In this document: positions 1-5,570 of the stretch, in pieces
Layout of the letters: each line of letters opens with the position of its first letter
How positions within the stretch are numbered: position 1 is the first letter of the stretch
Assembly: GCA_015232955.1 (NCBI GenBank)
Contig: JADFYS010000116.1
Location: 1-6,396 of the forward strand
Source: Gammaproteobacteria bacterium
GTDB lineage: Bacteria > Pseudomonadota > Gammaproteobacteria > Thiohalomonadales > Thiohalomonadaceae
Reading direction: 5' to 3'
Length of the DNA: 6,396 bases
Translations under genes and position numbers: made by a program
Notes under the pieces: generated by a model
Database searches by the model: none
What the model was told of the DNA's origin: nothing
What the model saw: the letters and a program-made list of their open reading frames with translations, nothing else

Positions 1-73
1 ATCTGGCATGATCATTAGCGTGAAATACATTTCATAATCGAGGGTGACGCCGCACCATTCATGCAAGTTAGGT
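1..73. other. Non-coding edge downstream of the glycosyltransferase, with a 14-bp dyad
   Basis: This is the sequence after the stop codon of the minus-strand glycosyltransferase. It contains a perfect 8-bp palindrome (ATGATCAT, 8-15) and a 14-bp inverted repeat (TGAAATACATTTCA, 21-34). The 14-bp repeat is AT-rich with only a 2-base centre and no following T-run, so it does not look like an intrinsic terminator. It could be a protein-binding site or chance. A minus-strand frame stays open to the window edge for about 24 codons (66 down to 1), but it has no good start codon or ribosome site. No gene is called here. Confidence 0.3.
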
Positions 74-748
74 TCAACGATATTGGCGTGAGAGGGTTTC
101 GGCGGAGACGCCGAAAAAGTAGAGCAGCCTCAGGCGCCACATAAGAACAATGGTCCGAAGGGTACCGTTCTCTTCCCAGCGGCGGCTTGAAGTGACCAGT
201 GGTGGGCGAATTGCCAGCGGAGATCCGTAGCGCTTGAGTCGTCTGCTCAACTCAATATCTTCCATAAGAGGTTGTTGCGGGAACCCTCCGCATCGCTGCC
301 AGAGGGGGGCAGAGAGAAAGATCGCCTGATCCCCGGTACAGATCCCACTCAGGCGTGAGCGCCAGTTCATCATGGTCTCAATCACCCTGAAGAGCCACTT
401 CTCCCCCGAAAGCCGGACATTAAAGCGGCCCCAACACTGCTGCCGGCCTGCAGTCGCGGCTACCAGTAGCTGGAGGTAGTTCTCCGGCAGTCTGCTGTCG
501 GCATGGAGAAAGAGGAGAAGCTCCCCCCGGGCATGGGCCGCCCCGAGGTTCATCTGTCGGGCGCGACCAGGGGGGGCGTGGAGAAGCTGATCTGTCAGGG
601 GGAGCGCGAGTTCACAGCTGTTGTCGCTGCTACCGCCATCGACAACGATAAGCTCTACCCCTTGGGATCGATCTTTTTGAAGTGGGGTGAGGGTAGAGGC
701 GATCGCCTCCCCCTCGTTGAGCATCGGGATAACGATGGAGAGCTTCAG
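74..748 (-). CDS. Family 2 glycosyltransferase, TIGR04283 (rSAM/selenodomain-associated transferase 2) type
   Basis: This is a GT-A fold glycosyltransferase, probably cytoplasmic or membrane-peripheral, using a nucleotide-sugar donor; the acceptor is unknown. Counting from the CTG at 746-748 it has 224 residues. The visible motifs are the first beta strand LKLSIVIPMLNE (1-12), the nucleotide-binding VDGGSSD (about 35-42), GRARQMNLGAA, the DxD-like LHAD (81-84), GDQAIF (139-144), LMEDIEL (161-167) with the usual catalytic-region ED pair, and a C-terminal RRW. GRARQMN plus LHAD plus GDQ is typical of TIGR04283. The first ATG (722-724) would remove the strand SIVIP that opens the fold. No ATG, GTG or TTG lies between that ATG and the upstream in-frame stop, so CTG is the preferred start. 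It overlaps the sodB stop as CTGA, which suggests translational coupling. No Shine-Dalgarno sequence is seen for either start. The family is confident; the substrate is not known. Confidence 0.88.
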   Translation of the reverse strand: MKLSIVIPMLNEGEAIASTLTPLQKDRSQGVELIVVDGGSSDNSCELALPLTDQLLHAPPGRARQMNLGAAHARGELLLFLHADSRLPENYLQLLVAATAGRQQCWGRFNVRLSGEKWLFRVIETMMNWRSRLSGICTGDQAIFLSAPLWQRCGGFPQQPLMEDIELSRRLKRYGSPLAIRPPLVTSSRRWEENGTLRTIVLMWRLRLLYFFGVSAETLSRQYR

Positions 749-1326
749 CTGAGATTGCCGTTGACAAACTCCCAGTTCACCAGTTTCCAGAACGCCTCAA
801 GATATTGGGGACGGGCGTTACGGTAGTCGATGTAGTAGGCGTGCTCCCAGACATCGCAGGTGAGGAGTGGTCTCTGACCATTGGTGAGAGGGGTGGCGGC
901 ATTACTGGTGTTGACGATCTCGAGTGAACCGTCACTGTTCTCTACCAACCAGGTCCATCCTGAACCGAAATTGGTAAGCGCAGACTGGGTAAACTGCTGT
1001 TGAAATTCGCTAAAAGAGCCGAATTTGCTATCAATTTTGGCGGCGATGGCACCGTCAGCCGGACCACCACCATTGGCAGAGAGGCAATTCCAGTAGAAGG
1101 TGTGGTTCCAGACCTGTGCCGCATTGTTAAAGATGCCGCCAGCGGGGGCGGTGGTGATGATCTCCTCAAGGGTGTTGTCGGCAAAGGGGGTTCCGGCAAT
1201 CAGTTTATTGAGATTGGTGACATAGGTGGCGTGGTGTTTGTCGTGGTGGAAACCGAGGGTCTCGGCAGAGATGTGCGGCTCCAGTGCGGTGGCGGCGAAG
1301 GGGAGGGGGGGTAGCTGATGATCCAT
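745..1326 (-). CDS. sodB: Superoxide dismutase [Fe]
   Basis: This enzyme dismutates superoxide to oxygen and hydrogen peroxide in the cytoplasm and normally works as a homodimer. At 193 residues it is full length and aligns end to end with E. coli SodB, from the N-terminal LPPLPF to the C-terminal LVNWEFVNGNLS. The metal ligands are visible as His27 (GFHHDKHH), His75 (WNHTFYW), Asp158 and His162 (DVWEHAYYIDYR). The second-sphere Tyr35 is present. Gln71 in FNNAAQVWNH is the Fe-type glutamine, which favours iron over manganese. Cys157 sits just before the Asp ligand, where E. coli has Val. The ATG has an excellent AAGGAG site six bases upstream. The gene lies 27 bp after purN in the same direction and has no obvious promoter of its own, so it is probably read from the purM promoter at least in part. 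Its stop codon overlaps the likely CTG start of the next gene. Confidence 0.97.
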   Translation of the reverse strand: MDHQLPPLPFAATALEPHISAETLGFHHDKHHATYVTNLNKLIAGTPFADNTLEEIITTAPAGGIFNNAAQVWNHTFYWNCLSANGGGPADGAIAAKIDSKFGSFSEFQQQFTQSALTNFGSGWTWLVENSDGSLEIVNTSNAATPLTNGQRPLLTCDVWEHAYYIDYRNARPQYLEAFWKLVNWEFVNGNLS

Positions 1327-1332
1327 GATGGA

Positions 1333-1338
1333 CTCCTT
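1333..1338 (-). promoter_or_regulatory. Shine-Dalgarno site of sodB
   Basis: On the minus strand the sequence is AAGGAG followed by TCCATC and then ATG, giving a six-base spacer. It is the strongest ribosome site in the window. It shows that sodB is translated independently rather than by coupling to purN. Confidence 0.85.
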
Positions 1339-1353
1339 AGGTGAGAAAGTTGA

Positions 1354-1971
1354 TTACGCTTTAGAGATGGGATTACCGTCGAGCATTACAATACCCCCCT
1401 CCAGTTTAAGCCGGCCCTGGGCGTACCAGTTGCTTACAGTCGGGTAGAGGCGGTGCTCTTCGTGAAGCACCCTTGATGCCAGGGTCTCGGCATCATCATC
1501 AGGGAAGATGGCTACTCGTGCCTGGGCGACAATCGGCCCCGCATCCAGCTCGGGAGTGACGAAGTGGACGGTGCAGCCCGCCTCCTTTTCTCCGGCATCA
1601 ATGGCCCGCTGGTGAGTGTGCAGACCGCGGAATTTGGGGAGGAGTGAAGGGTGGATATTGAGCATCCTGCCAGAGTAGTGGTGCACAAAATCGTCGGAGA
1701 GGATGCGCATAAATCCGGCGAGGAGCACCATGTCGGGGGCAAAGCTGTCGATAAGTTGTTGCAGACGGAGATCGTAGTCGGTGCGTGAGGCAAAGCTAGA
1801 CGGGAGAAGGTTGGCGGTGGTGATGCCCCCCTTTTCCGCCCGAATCAGGCCATAGGCGTCACTGCGATCACTGATAACGGCGATAATTTCGAAGTGTCGC
1901 TGCTGCTGAGAACTCTCGATAAGCGCCTGGAGGTTGGATCCACTGCCAGAGATAAGAACGACCGCCTTCAC
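1354..1971 (-). CDS. purN: Phosphoribosylglycinamide formyltransferase 1 (GAR transformylase)
   Basis: PurN transfers the formyl group of 10-formyltetrahydrofolate to GAR, giving FGAR, the third step of de novo IMP synthesis. At 205 residues it is of normal length. The N-terminal SGSGSNLQA (8-16) is the phosphate-binding loop, where E. coli has SGNGSNLQA. LLAGFMRIL (83-91) contributes to the folate site. NIHPSLLPKFRGLHTH (105-120) carries Asn105 and catalytic His107. GCTVHFVTPELDAGP (132-146) carries catalytic Asp143. The start is GTG (1969-1971), overlapping the purM stop as GTGA. An AGGTGATC stretch five bases upstream can pair with the 3' tail of 16S rRNA. Overlap with purM is the usual arrangement in Gammaproteobacteria and implies co-expression. 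Confidence 0.97.
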   Translation of the reverse strand: MKAVVLISGSGSNLQALIESSQQQRHFEIIAVISDRSDAYGLIRAEKGGITTANLLPSSFASRTDYDLRLQQLIDSFAPDMVLLAGFMRILSDDFVHHYSGRMLNIHPSLLPKFRGLHTHQRAIDAGEKEAGCTVHFVTPELDAGPIVAQARVAIFPDDDAETLASRVLHEEHRLYPTVSNWYAQGRLKLEGGIVMLDGNPISKA

Positions 1972-3032
1972 CGGTAGATCACCTGAGCCTCTGAGCTGGT
2001 GGTGACAATCTCACCGAGGATAAAGGGGGTCTCACCTAGCTGCTGCAGGGTTTCGAGGCAGTGCGGACTCTCCGCTGCCGGTACGACCACCACCATGCCG
2101 ATCCCGCAGTTAAAGGTGCGCAACATCTCTTCGTCACGAATCCCTCCCTGCTGCTGTAACCACTCAAAAACCGGAGGCAGCTTCCAGCTCTGGCGCTGGA
2201 TCTCTGCCGCAAGCCCCTGCGGGATCACCCGCGGCAGGTTTTCGGTCAGGCCACCGCCGGTGATGTGGGCCAGGGCGTGAACCTCTCTCTCTGCGATGAG
2301 CTGTAGCAGCGGTTTGACATAGATGCGGGTGGGGGTGAGGAGGGTCTGGCCGAGCGTCGATTGAGCAAACGGGGCGTTGAGATCGCACTTGCTCCGCTCC
2401 AGCACCTTGCGAATGAGGGAGTAGCCGTTGGAGTGGGGGCCGGAAGAGGTGAGCGCGATGAGCTGATCGCCGGCACGGACGGCAGAGCCATCGATCATCT
2501 TCTCCCGCTCGACGATGCCGACACAGAAGCCGGCAAGGTCATAGTCTCCGTGCAGATACATTCCCGGCATCTCTGCCGTCTCGCCTCCGCTCAGGGCGCA
2601 CCCCGCTTCAAGACAACCATCGGCGATTCCGGCAATCACCTCTTCCGCCTCCTCCAACCGGAGCTGACCGGTAGCGTAGTAGTCGAGAAAGAAGAGCGGT
2701 TCTGCCCCCTGGACGATCAGATCGTTGACACACATCGCGACAAGGTCAATACCGATGGTGGTGTGGTCTCCCATCATCATCGCCAGCTTCAGTTTGGTGC
2801 CAACGCCATCGGTTCCTGAAACCAGCACCGGGTTGCGGTACCGGTTGAGGGGGAGTTCAAACAGGGCACCGAACCCCCCGAGGCCGGCCATCACCTCGGG
2901 GCGATGAGTGCGTTGGGCATGGGGCTTAATGCGGTCAATCAAGGCGTTGCCGGCGTCAATATCGACCCCTGAATCGCGGTATGAGAGGCCGTTGGGGGTT
3001 GGGGTTTGGTCGAGGGGCAGATCGGGGTTCAC
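1968..3032 (-). CDS. purM: Phosphoribosylformylglycinamidine cyclo-ligase (AIR synthetase)
   Basis: PurM closes the imidazole ring: it converts FGAM and ATP to 5-aminoimidazole ribonucleotide, the fifth step of purine synthesis. The 354 residues align along their whole length with E. coli PurM (345). Recognisable blocks are LSYRDSGVDIDAGNALIDRIKP (about 16-37), RPEVMAGLGGFGALF, LVSGTDGVGTKLKLAM (the ATP-binding region of the PurM/PurL superfamily), DLVAMCVNDLIVQGAEPLFFLDYYATG, SGGETAEMPGMY, SSGPHSNGYSLIRK, LTPTRIYVK, HITGGGLTENLPRV and TFNCGIGMVV. The start is GTG, with GGAGA six bases upstream. It adds a short polar, proline-rich N-terminal stretch of about eight residues relative to E. coli. 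It is the first gene of the minus-strand block and is divergent from the DUF2066 gene. I see no E. coli-type PurR box upstream. Confidence 0.98.
   Translation of the reverse strand: MNPDLPLDQTPTPNGLSYRDSGVDIDAGNALIDRIKPHAQRTHRPEVMAGLGGFGALFELPLNRYRNPVLVSGTDGVGTKLKLAMMMGDHTTIGIDLVAMCVNDLIVQGAEPLFFLDYYATGQLRLEEAEEVIAGIADGCLEAGCALSGGETAEMPGMYLHGDYDLAGFCVGIVEREKMIDGSAVRAGDQLIALTSSGPHSNGYSLIRKVLERSKCDLNAPFAQSTLGQTLLTPTRIYVKPLLQLIAEREVHALAHITGGGLTENLPRVIPQGLAAEIQRQSWKLPPVFEWLQQQGGIRDEEMLRTFNCGIGMVVVVPAAESPHCLETLQQLGETPFILGEIVTTSSEAQVIYR
1977..1984 (-). promoter_or_regulatory. Ribosome site supporting the purN GTG start
   Basis: Inside the last codons of purM the minus strand reads AGGTGATC, five bases before the purN GTG. 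It matches the reverse complement of the GAUCACCU portion of the 16S rRNA 3' end. This supports the GTG at 1969-1971 as the true start and suggests direct initiation as well as coupling. Confidence 0.6.
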
Positions 3033-3038
3033 GATGGG

Positions 3039-3043
3039 TCTCC
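3039..3043 (-). promoter_or_regulatory. Shine-Dalgarno site deciding the purM GTG start
   Basis: The minus strand reads GGAGA, then CCCATC, then GTG. The six-base spacer is ideal, and no ATG lies nearby in frame before the conserved LSYRDSG block. The GTG at 3030-3032 is therefore the supported start. Confidence 0.7.
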
Positions 3044-3072
3044 GTTACGGTGGTTGCACCGAATTTTAGCAG

Positions 3073-3112
3073 ATAAGGGCGAATAAGGGCGATTAAGGTT
3101 GACTAATGGTGA
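3073..3112. repeat. Four-unit 10-bp tandem repeat upstream of purM
   Basis: Two identical copies of ATAAGGGCGA (3073-3082, 3083-3092) are followed by two decayed copies, TTAAGGTTGA (3093-3102) and CTAATGGTGA (3103-3112). The period is close to one DNA helical turn, so a repeated protein contact would face one side of the helix. If the candidate purM promoter just upstream is right, the repeats lie in the early transcribed leader. They could be binding sites or a slippage product. The repeat is read directly; any function is inference. Confidence 0.75.
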
Positions 3113-3120
3113 CGGCTGAC

Positions 3121-3151
3121 ATTATCCTAAAATCTCGCAAGAGATTGTTAA
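3121..3151 (-). promoter_or_regulatory. Candidate purM promoter with a 16-bp dyad in a 19-bp spacer
   Basis: On the minus strand TTAACA (3151-3146) resembles a -35 box (5 of 6) and GATAAT (3126-3121) a -10 box (5 of 6). They are 19 bases apart, longer than the optimal 17. Between them lies a perfect 6-bp inverted repeat with a 4-base centre, AATCTCGCAAGAGATT on the plus strand (3131-3146). A long spacer with a dyad is the layout of MerR-family-controlled promoters, but the dyad matches no MerR-family operator I know. Transcription would start near 3114, about 80 bases before the purM GTG. Two further TATAAT matches on this strand (3172-3177, 3190-3195) lack a good -35 box. Confidence 0.4.
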
Positions 3152-3168
3152 TAGTATCCTTTAATATA

Positions 3169-3197
3169 TTGATTATAAATGAAATCTGAATTATATC
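3169..3197 (+). promoter_or_regulatory. Weak candidate promoter for the DUF2066-hda operon
   Basis: TTGATT (3169-3174) and TATATC (3192-3197) are separated by 17 bases and match sigma-70 boxes at 4 of 6 positions each. The pair lies in the AT-rich block and points toward the DUF2066 gene, which would leave a leader of more than 200 bases. The match is weak, and no better plus-strand promoter is evident closer to the ATG. Confidence 0.25.
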
Positions 3198-3414
3198 CCC
3201 TTGAGCATTTGAGTGAGTCAGTGAATAGCGCGAGTGCCAAATTGGTGATGAGGCGTTGCCCTGTTACCACGCACTGTAATTGGAAGAGATCGTCTCGAAG
3301 GGGACTCCTCTCCACTCTGCACCCTCTCTGGCATCCACACCATCGCTCTTCTCAATCGCCTTCAAATCGCATCTCTTGGTGGCGAAGTGCAGGTTTTAAG
3401 GTTATTTTATCCAT

Positions 3415-4494
3415 ATGAAATCACCTCACTTACTCTTTTTTGTGCTCCTGCTCACCAGTTGGATCTTCCTCTCTACGGCGGCTGTCGGCAGAGATCTCTA
3501 TCAGATTGAGACTCTGGTGGAGGATCGCAGTGATGGTCAACGCCAGCAGGCGATGAGCCGGGCTATGGGGGAGATGGTGGTCCGGATTAGTGGCGATGTC
3601 GCCTCGGTTCGGGTTCCGGCTCTGCGTAACCGTTTCGATTCGGCAGCGGCCTATATCCTTCAATACAGCTATCAGCAGACGGACGATCTTCTGCTGAAGA
3701 TGACCTTTGATGAACAGGCGATCATAAAGCTGTTGCGGGATCAGGGGATCGCCATCTGGGGCAACTCCCGTCCTCTCACCATGGTCTGGTTGGCGGTAGA
3801 GGATCAACGGGGGCGACGGCTTGTCGCTCAGGGGGAGGGATCGGCGGTTGAAAATGCGCTCTATCAGACCGGGCGCGAACGGGGGCTTCCCCTTCTCCTG
3901 CCCAAGATGGATGCGGTGGATCGGCGTATGGTCAAGATTGCCGATGTCTGGGGTGGATTTTATGAGGTCGTGATCGATGCCTCCCACCGTTACAGCGCCC
4001 AGGCTTCACTTATCGGTAAGCTGAGTGAAGAGCGCAGCGGCAGCTGGCGCATCTCCTGGAATCTGTTTGAGGGGGATTTTAACCATCAGTGGAGTGCAAC
4101 CGGACGCTCCCCTGAACTGTTGGTGGCGACCGGTGTTCATGGTGCCAGCGACCAGATTTCGCAGCGCTATCTCCAGACCGGTGGCGGGAGTGAGGAGCGG
4201 CTGCTGGTGACGGTAACAGGGATCGCTTCATTCGATGCGCTGGTGCGGGTGAACGATCTATTACGAGCCATCGATGGTGTGGAGTTCGCCTATCCGGCAA
4301 CGGTAACCGCCGGTGATGCATCATTTTATCTGATGTATGAGGGAGAGCGGCAGCGACTGCAGCAGAGGCTCGCCTTAAGCAGTGAGTTACGCCCAGCACC
4401 ACCACAGGCAGGGCAGGAGAGGGGGGGAGAAGCGTCGATCCACTACCTCTACCGTCCGCAACCGCAATCTCAACCGCTGCGGGGGGGAGAGTGA
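3415..4494 (+). CDS. Exported DUF2066 domain protein of unknown function
   Basis: I recognise this as a DUF2066-family protein; its biochemical role is unknown. The 359-residue product begins MKSPHLL and has a hydrophobic stretch (about 6-23) ending in STAAVG before RDLYQIETLV, a good signal peptide with cleavage near residue 25, so it probably acts in the periplasm. The hallmark stretch is WGNSRPLTMVWLAVED (115-130), preceded by an acidic-to-basic region containing a repeated AM pattern (QQAMSRAMGEMVVRISG). The C-terminal 30 residues are Pro/Gln/Gly-rich and probably disordered. The ATG has only a poor ribosome site: AAGG lies 13 bases upstream. It overlaps the next gene as GTGA, and DUF2066 genes commonly sit beside AI-2E-type and hda genes in Gammaproteobacteria. 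That context is a conserved association, not evidence of a shared function. Confidence 0.85.
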   Translation: MKSPHLLFFVLLLTSWIFLSTAAVGRDLYQIETLVEDRSDGQRQQAMSRAMGEMVVRISGDVASVRVPALRNRFDSAAAYILQYSYQQTDDLLLKMTFDEQAIIKLLRDQGIAIWGNSRPLTMVWLAVEDQRGRRLVAQGEGSAVENALYQTGRERGLPLLLPKMDAVDRRMVKIADVWGGFYEVVIDASHRYSAQASLIGKLSEERSGSWRISWNLFEGDFNHQWSATGRSPELLVATGVHGASDQISQRYLQTGGGSEERLLVTVTGIASFDALVRVNDLLRAIDGVEFAYPATVTAGDASFYLMYEGERQRLQQRLALSSELRPAPPQAGQERGGEASIHYLYRPQPQSQPLRGGE

Positions 4495-5570
4495 CTACCC
4501 ACCGTTCACGAGAGCTGTGGTTCTGGCTGCTTTTCTCTGCCGCCCTGGCACTGACCATCCATCTGCTGGCCCCCATATTGACCCCGTTTCTGGTGGGGAT
4601 CATCCTCGCCTATATCGGGGATCCGCTGGTGGATCGCCTCGAGGCGCGTTGGCGGTCACGAACCGTGGCGGTCACTGCGGTCTTTGTGGCGATGACCCTC
4701 CTTGCGGGCGTCGCGGTGATGATCTTCATTCCGCTACTGCAGCAGCAGATAGAGACTGTCGTCACCCGCGGCCCCGACTATCTCACCTGGCTCTATGATC
4801 ACCTCTCCCACGCTCTGGCGGAGATCGGTATCGCCCTCCCGGTACCGGAGCGTGAGGAGCTGATTCGCCTCTTTCAGGGAAAGGTTCTTGCCGATAGTGG
4901 TCGTGTTACCACCCTTCTTGGCCTGGTATCACAGTCGGGAATGACACTCCTCGGTTGGCTCTCCACCCTAATGCTGATCCCTGTGGTCACCTTCTATATG
5001 TTACGCGACTGGGATCTCCTTCTGGAACGATTACGGAGAACGGTGCCGCGGAAATATGAGAAGGTGGTGGTGCAGCTGGCTACCGAATCGGATCAGGTGT
5101 TAAGCAATTTTTTTCGCGGTCAGCTGATGGTGATGGGGCTGCTTGGGGCGATCTACGCCGGTGGCCTGATGTTAGTAGGGCTCGACCTTGCGCTGCTTAT
5201 CGGGATGGTGGCGGGGGTGGTCAGCTTTGTACCCTATCTCGGTTTTATTATCGGAATCCTCGCTGCGGGTATTGCCGCTGCTGTCCAGTTTCAGGAGCTG
5301 CTGCCGCTGCTGGGGGTGGTGGCGGTCTTCACTACGGGCCAGCTGCTCGAGGGGATGGTACTGGTTCCGCGCCTACTGGGCGAGAGTATCGGTCTCCACC
5401 CGGTGGCGGTCATCTTTGCCATTATGGCCGGGGGGGAGCTGTTTGGCTTTCTCGGCGTCCTCTTGGCGCTGCCGGTGATGGCGCTGGTGATGGTGGGAGT
5501 GCGCCATCTGCACCGGAGTTACCTCGATAGTGGCCTCTACCTTGCGCCTAGAGAAGGGGATGATGGATGA
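4491..5570 (+). CDS. AI-2E family (PerM-type) inner membrane protein
   Basis: This is a polytopic membrane protein of the AI-2E transporter family (359 residues), which includes E. coli PerM, TqsA and, more distantly, sodium/proton antiporters. The actual substrate here cannot be told. Likely membrane segments are about 10-27, 28-44, 59-81, 148-171, 211-232, 235-265, 268-288 and 303-336, with a soluble domain at about 85-145. Family blocks are PFLVGIILAYIGDPLVDRLE (32-51), FYMLRDWD (168-175), FVPYLGFIIG (246-255), QLLEGMVLVPRLLGESIGLHP (284-304) and GELFGFLGVLLALPVMA (315-331). The start is GTG inside a GTGA overlap with DUF2066, just after a run of seven Gs that may serve as the ribosome site. 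It ends in an ATGA overlap with hda. Position beside hda favours the PerM branch over the autoinducer exporter TqsA. Confidence 0.93.
   Translation: MTTHRSRELWFWLLFSAALALTIHLLAPILTPFLVGIILAYIGDPLVDRLEARWRSRTVAVTAVFVAMTLLAGVAVMIFIPLLQQQIETVVTRGPDYLTWLYDHLSHALAEIGIALPVPEREELIRLFQGKVLADSGRVTTLLGLVSQSGMTLLGWLSTLMLIPVVTFYMLRDWDLLLERLRRTVPRKYEKVVVQLATESDQVLSNFFRGQLMVMGLLGAIYAGGLMLVGLDLALLIGMVAGVVSFVPYLGFIIGILAAGIAAAVQFQELLPLLGVVAVFTTGQLLEGMVLVPRLLGESIGLHPVAVIFAIMAGGELFGFLGVLLALPVMALVMVGVRHLHRSYLDSGLYLAPREGDDG
5554..5559 (+). promoter_or_regulatory. Shine-Dalgarno site of hda
   Basis: AAGGGG lies seven bases before the ATG at 5567-5569, inside the last codons of the AI-2E gene. It supports this ATG over the other nearby ATG triplets (5560-5562, 5573-5575 region), which are out of frame or lack this spacing. 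Confidence 0.55.

Larger units (their letters stand above)
3033..3414. other. Divergent intergenic region between purM and the DUF2066 gene
   Basis: These 382 bases separate two divergent operons. From the purM side they hold the purM leader with a small dyad (CCGTTACGG, 3043-3051), a 10-bp tandem repeat (3073-3112), an AT-rich zone with candidate promoters in both directions (about 3121-3197), and then about 210 bases of higher GC before the DUF2066 ATG. A plus-strand frame of 79 codons (3179-3418) ends as ATGA on the DUF2066 start, and a minus-strand frame of 41 codons (3218-3343) lies opposite. Neither has a good ribosome site or a recognisable protein family, and both are probably spurious. 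I see no tRNA or known riboswitch here. Confidence 0.6.

Noticed and set aside
1..66. Minus-strand frame open to the left edge (LHEWCGVTLDYEMY...)
   Set aside because: Only about 22 codons are visible, the only possible start is TTG without a ribosome site, and no family is recognisable.
503..826. Plus-strand open frame of 107 codons opposite the glycosyltransferase and the sodB end
   Set aside because: It is antisense to two well-supported genes, has no family resemblance, and is a shadow of their codon pattern.
1000..1314. Plus-strand open frame of 104 codons opposite sodB, very rich in glycine
   Set aside because: It is antisense to a full-length, motif-complete SodB; the Gly-rich composition follows from the complement of sodB codons.
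2361..2819. Plus-strand open frame of 152 codons opposite purM
   Set aside because: purM is unambiguous on the other strand and the frame has no recognisable domain or ribosome site.
3042..3060. Small dyads CCGTTACGG and GGTG-GTTG-CACC in the purM leader as a riboswitch or attenuator
   Set aside because: The stems are only 3-4 bp and mutually exclusive at best; no purine riboswitch core is recognisable and there is no terminator stem with a T-run.
3407..3415. TTATCCATA, one mismatch from a DnaA box, at the start of an operon containing hda
   Set aside because: It is a single imperfect site overlapping a start codon; one such match is expected by chance and no cluster of boxes is present.
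4079..4603. Minus-strand open frame of 174 codons across the DUF2066/AI-2E junction
   Set aside because: It spans two real genes in antisense and has a low-complexity Pro/Arg/His/Ser composition typical of shadow frames.
3415..5570. A quorum-sensing export system, on the strength of the AI-2E family name
   Set aside because: The family is broad and mostly not involved in autoinducer-2. No luxS, lsr or other quorum genes are present, and the hda neighbourhood points to the PerM branch.
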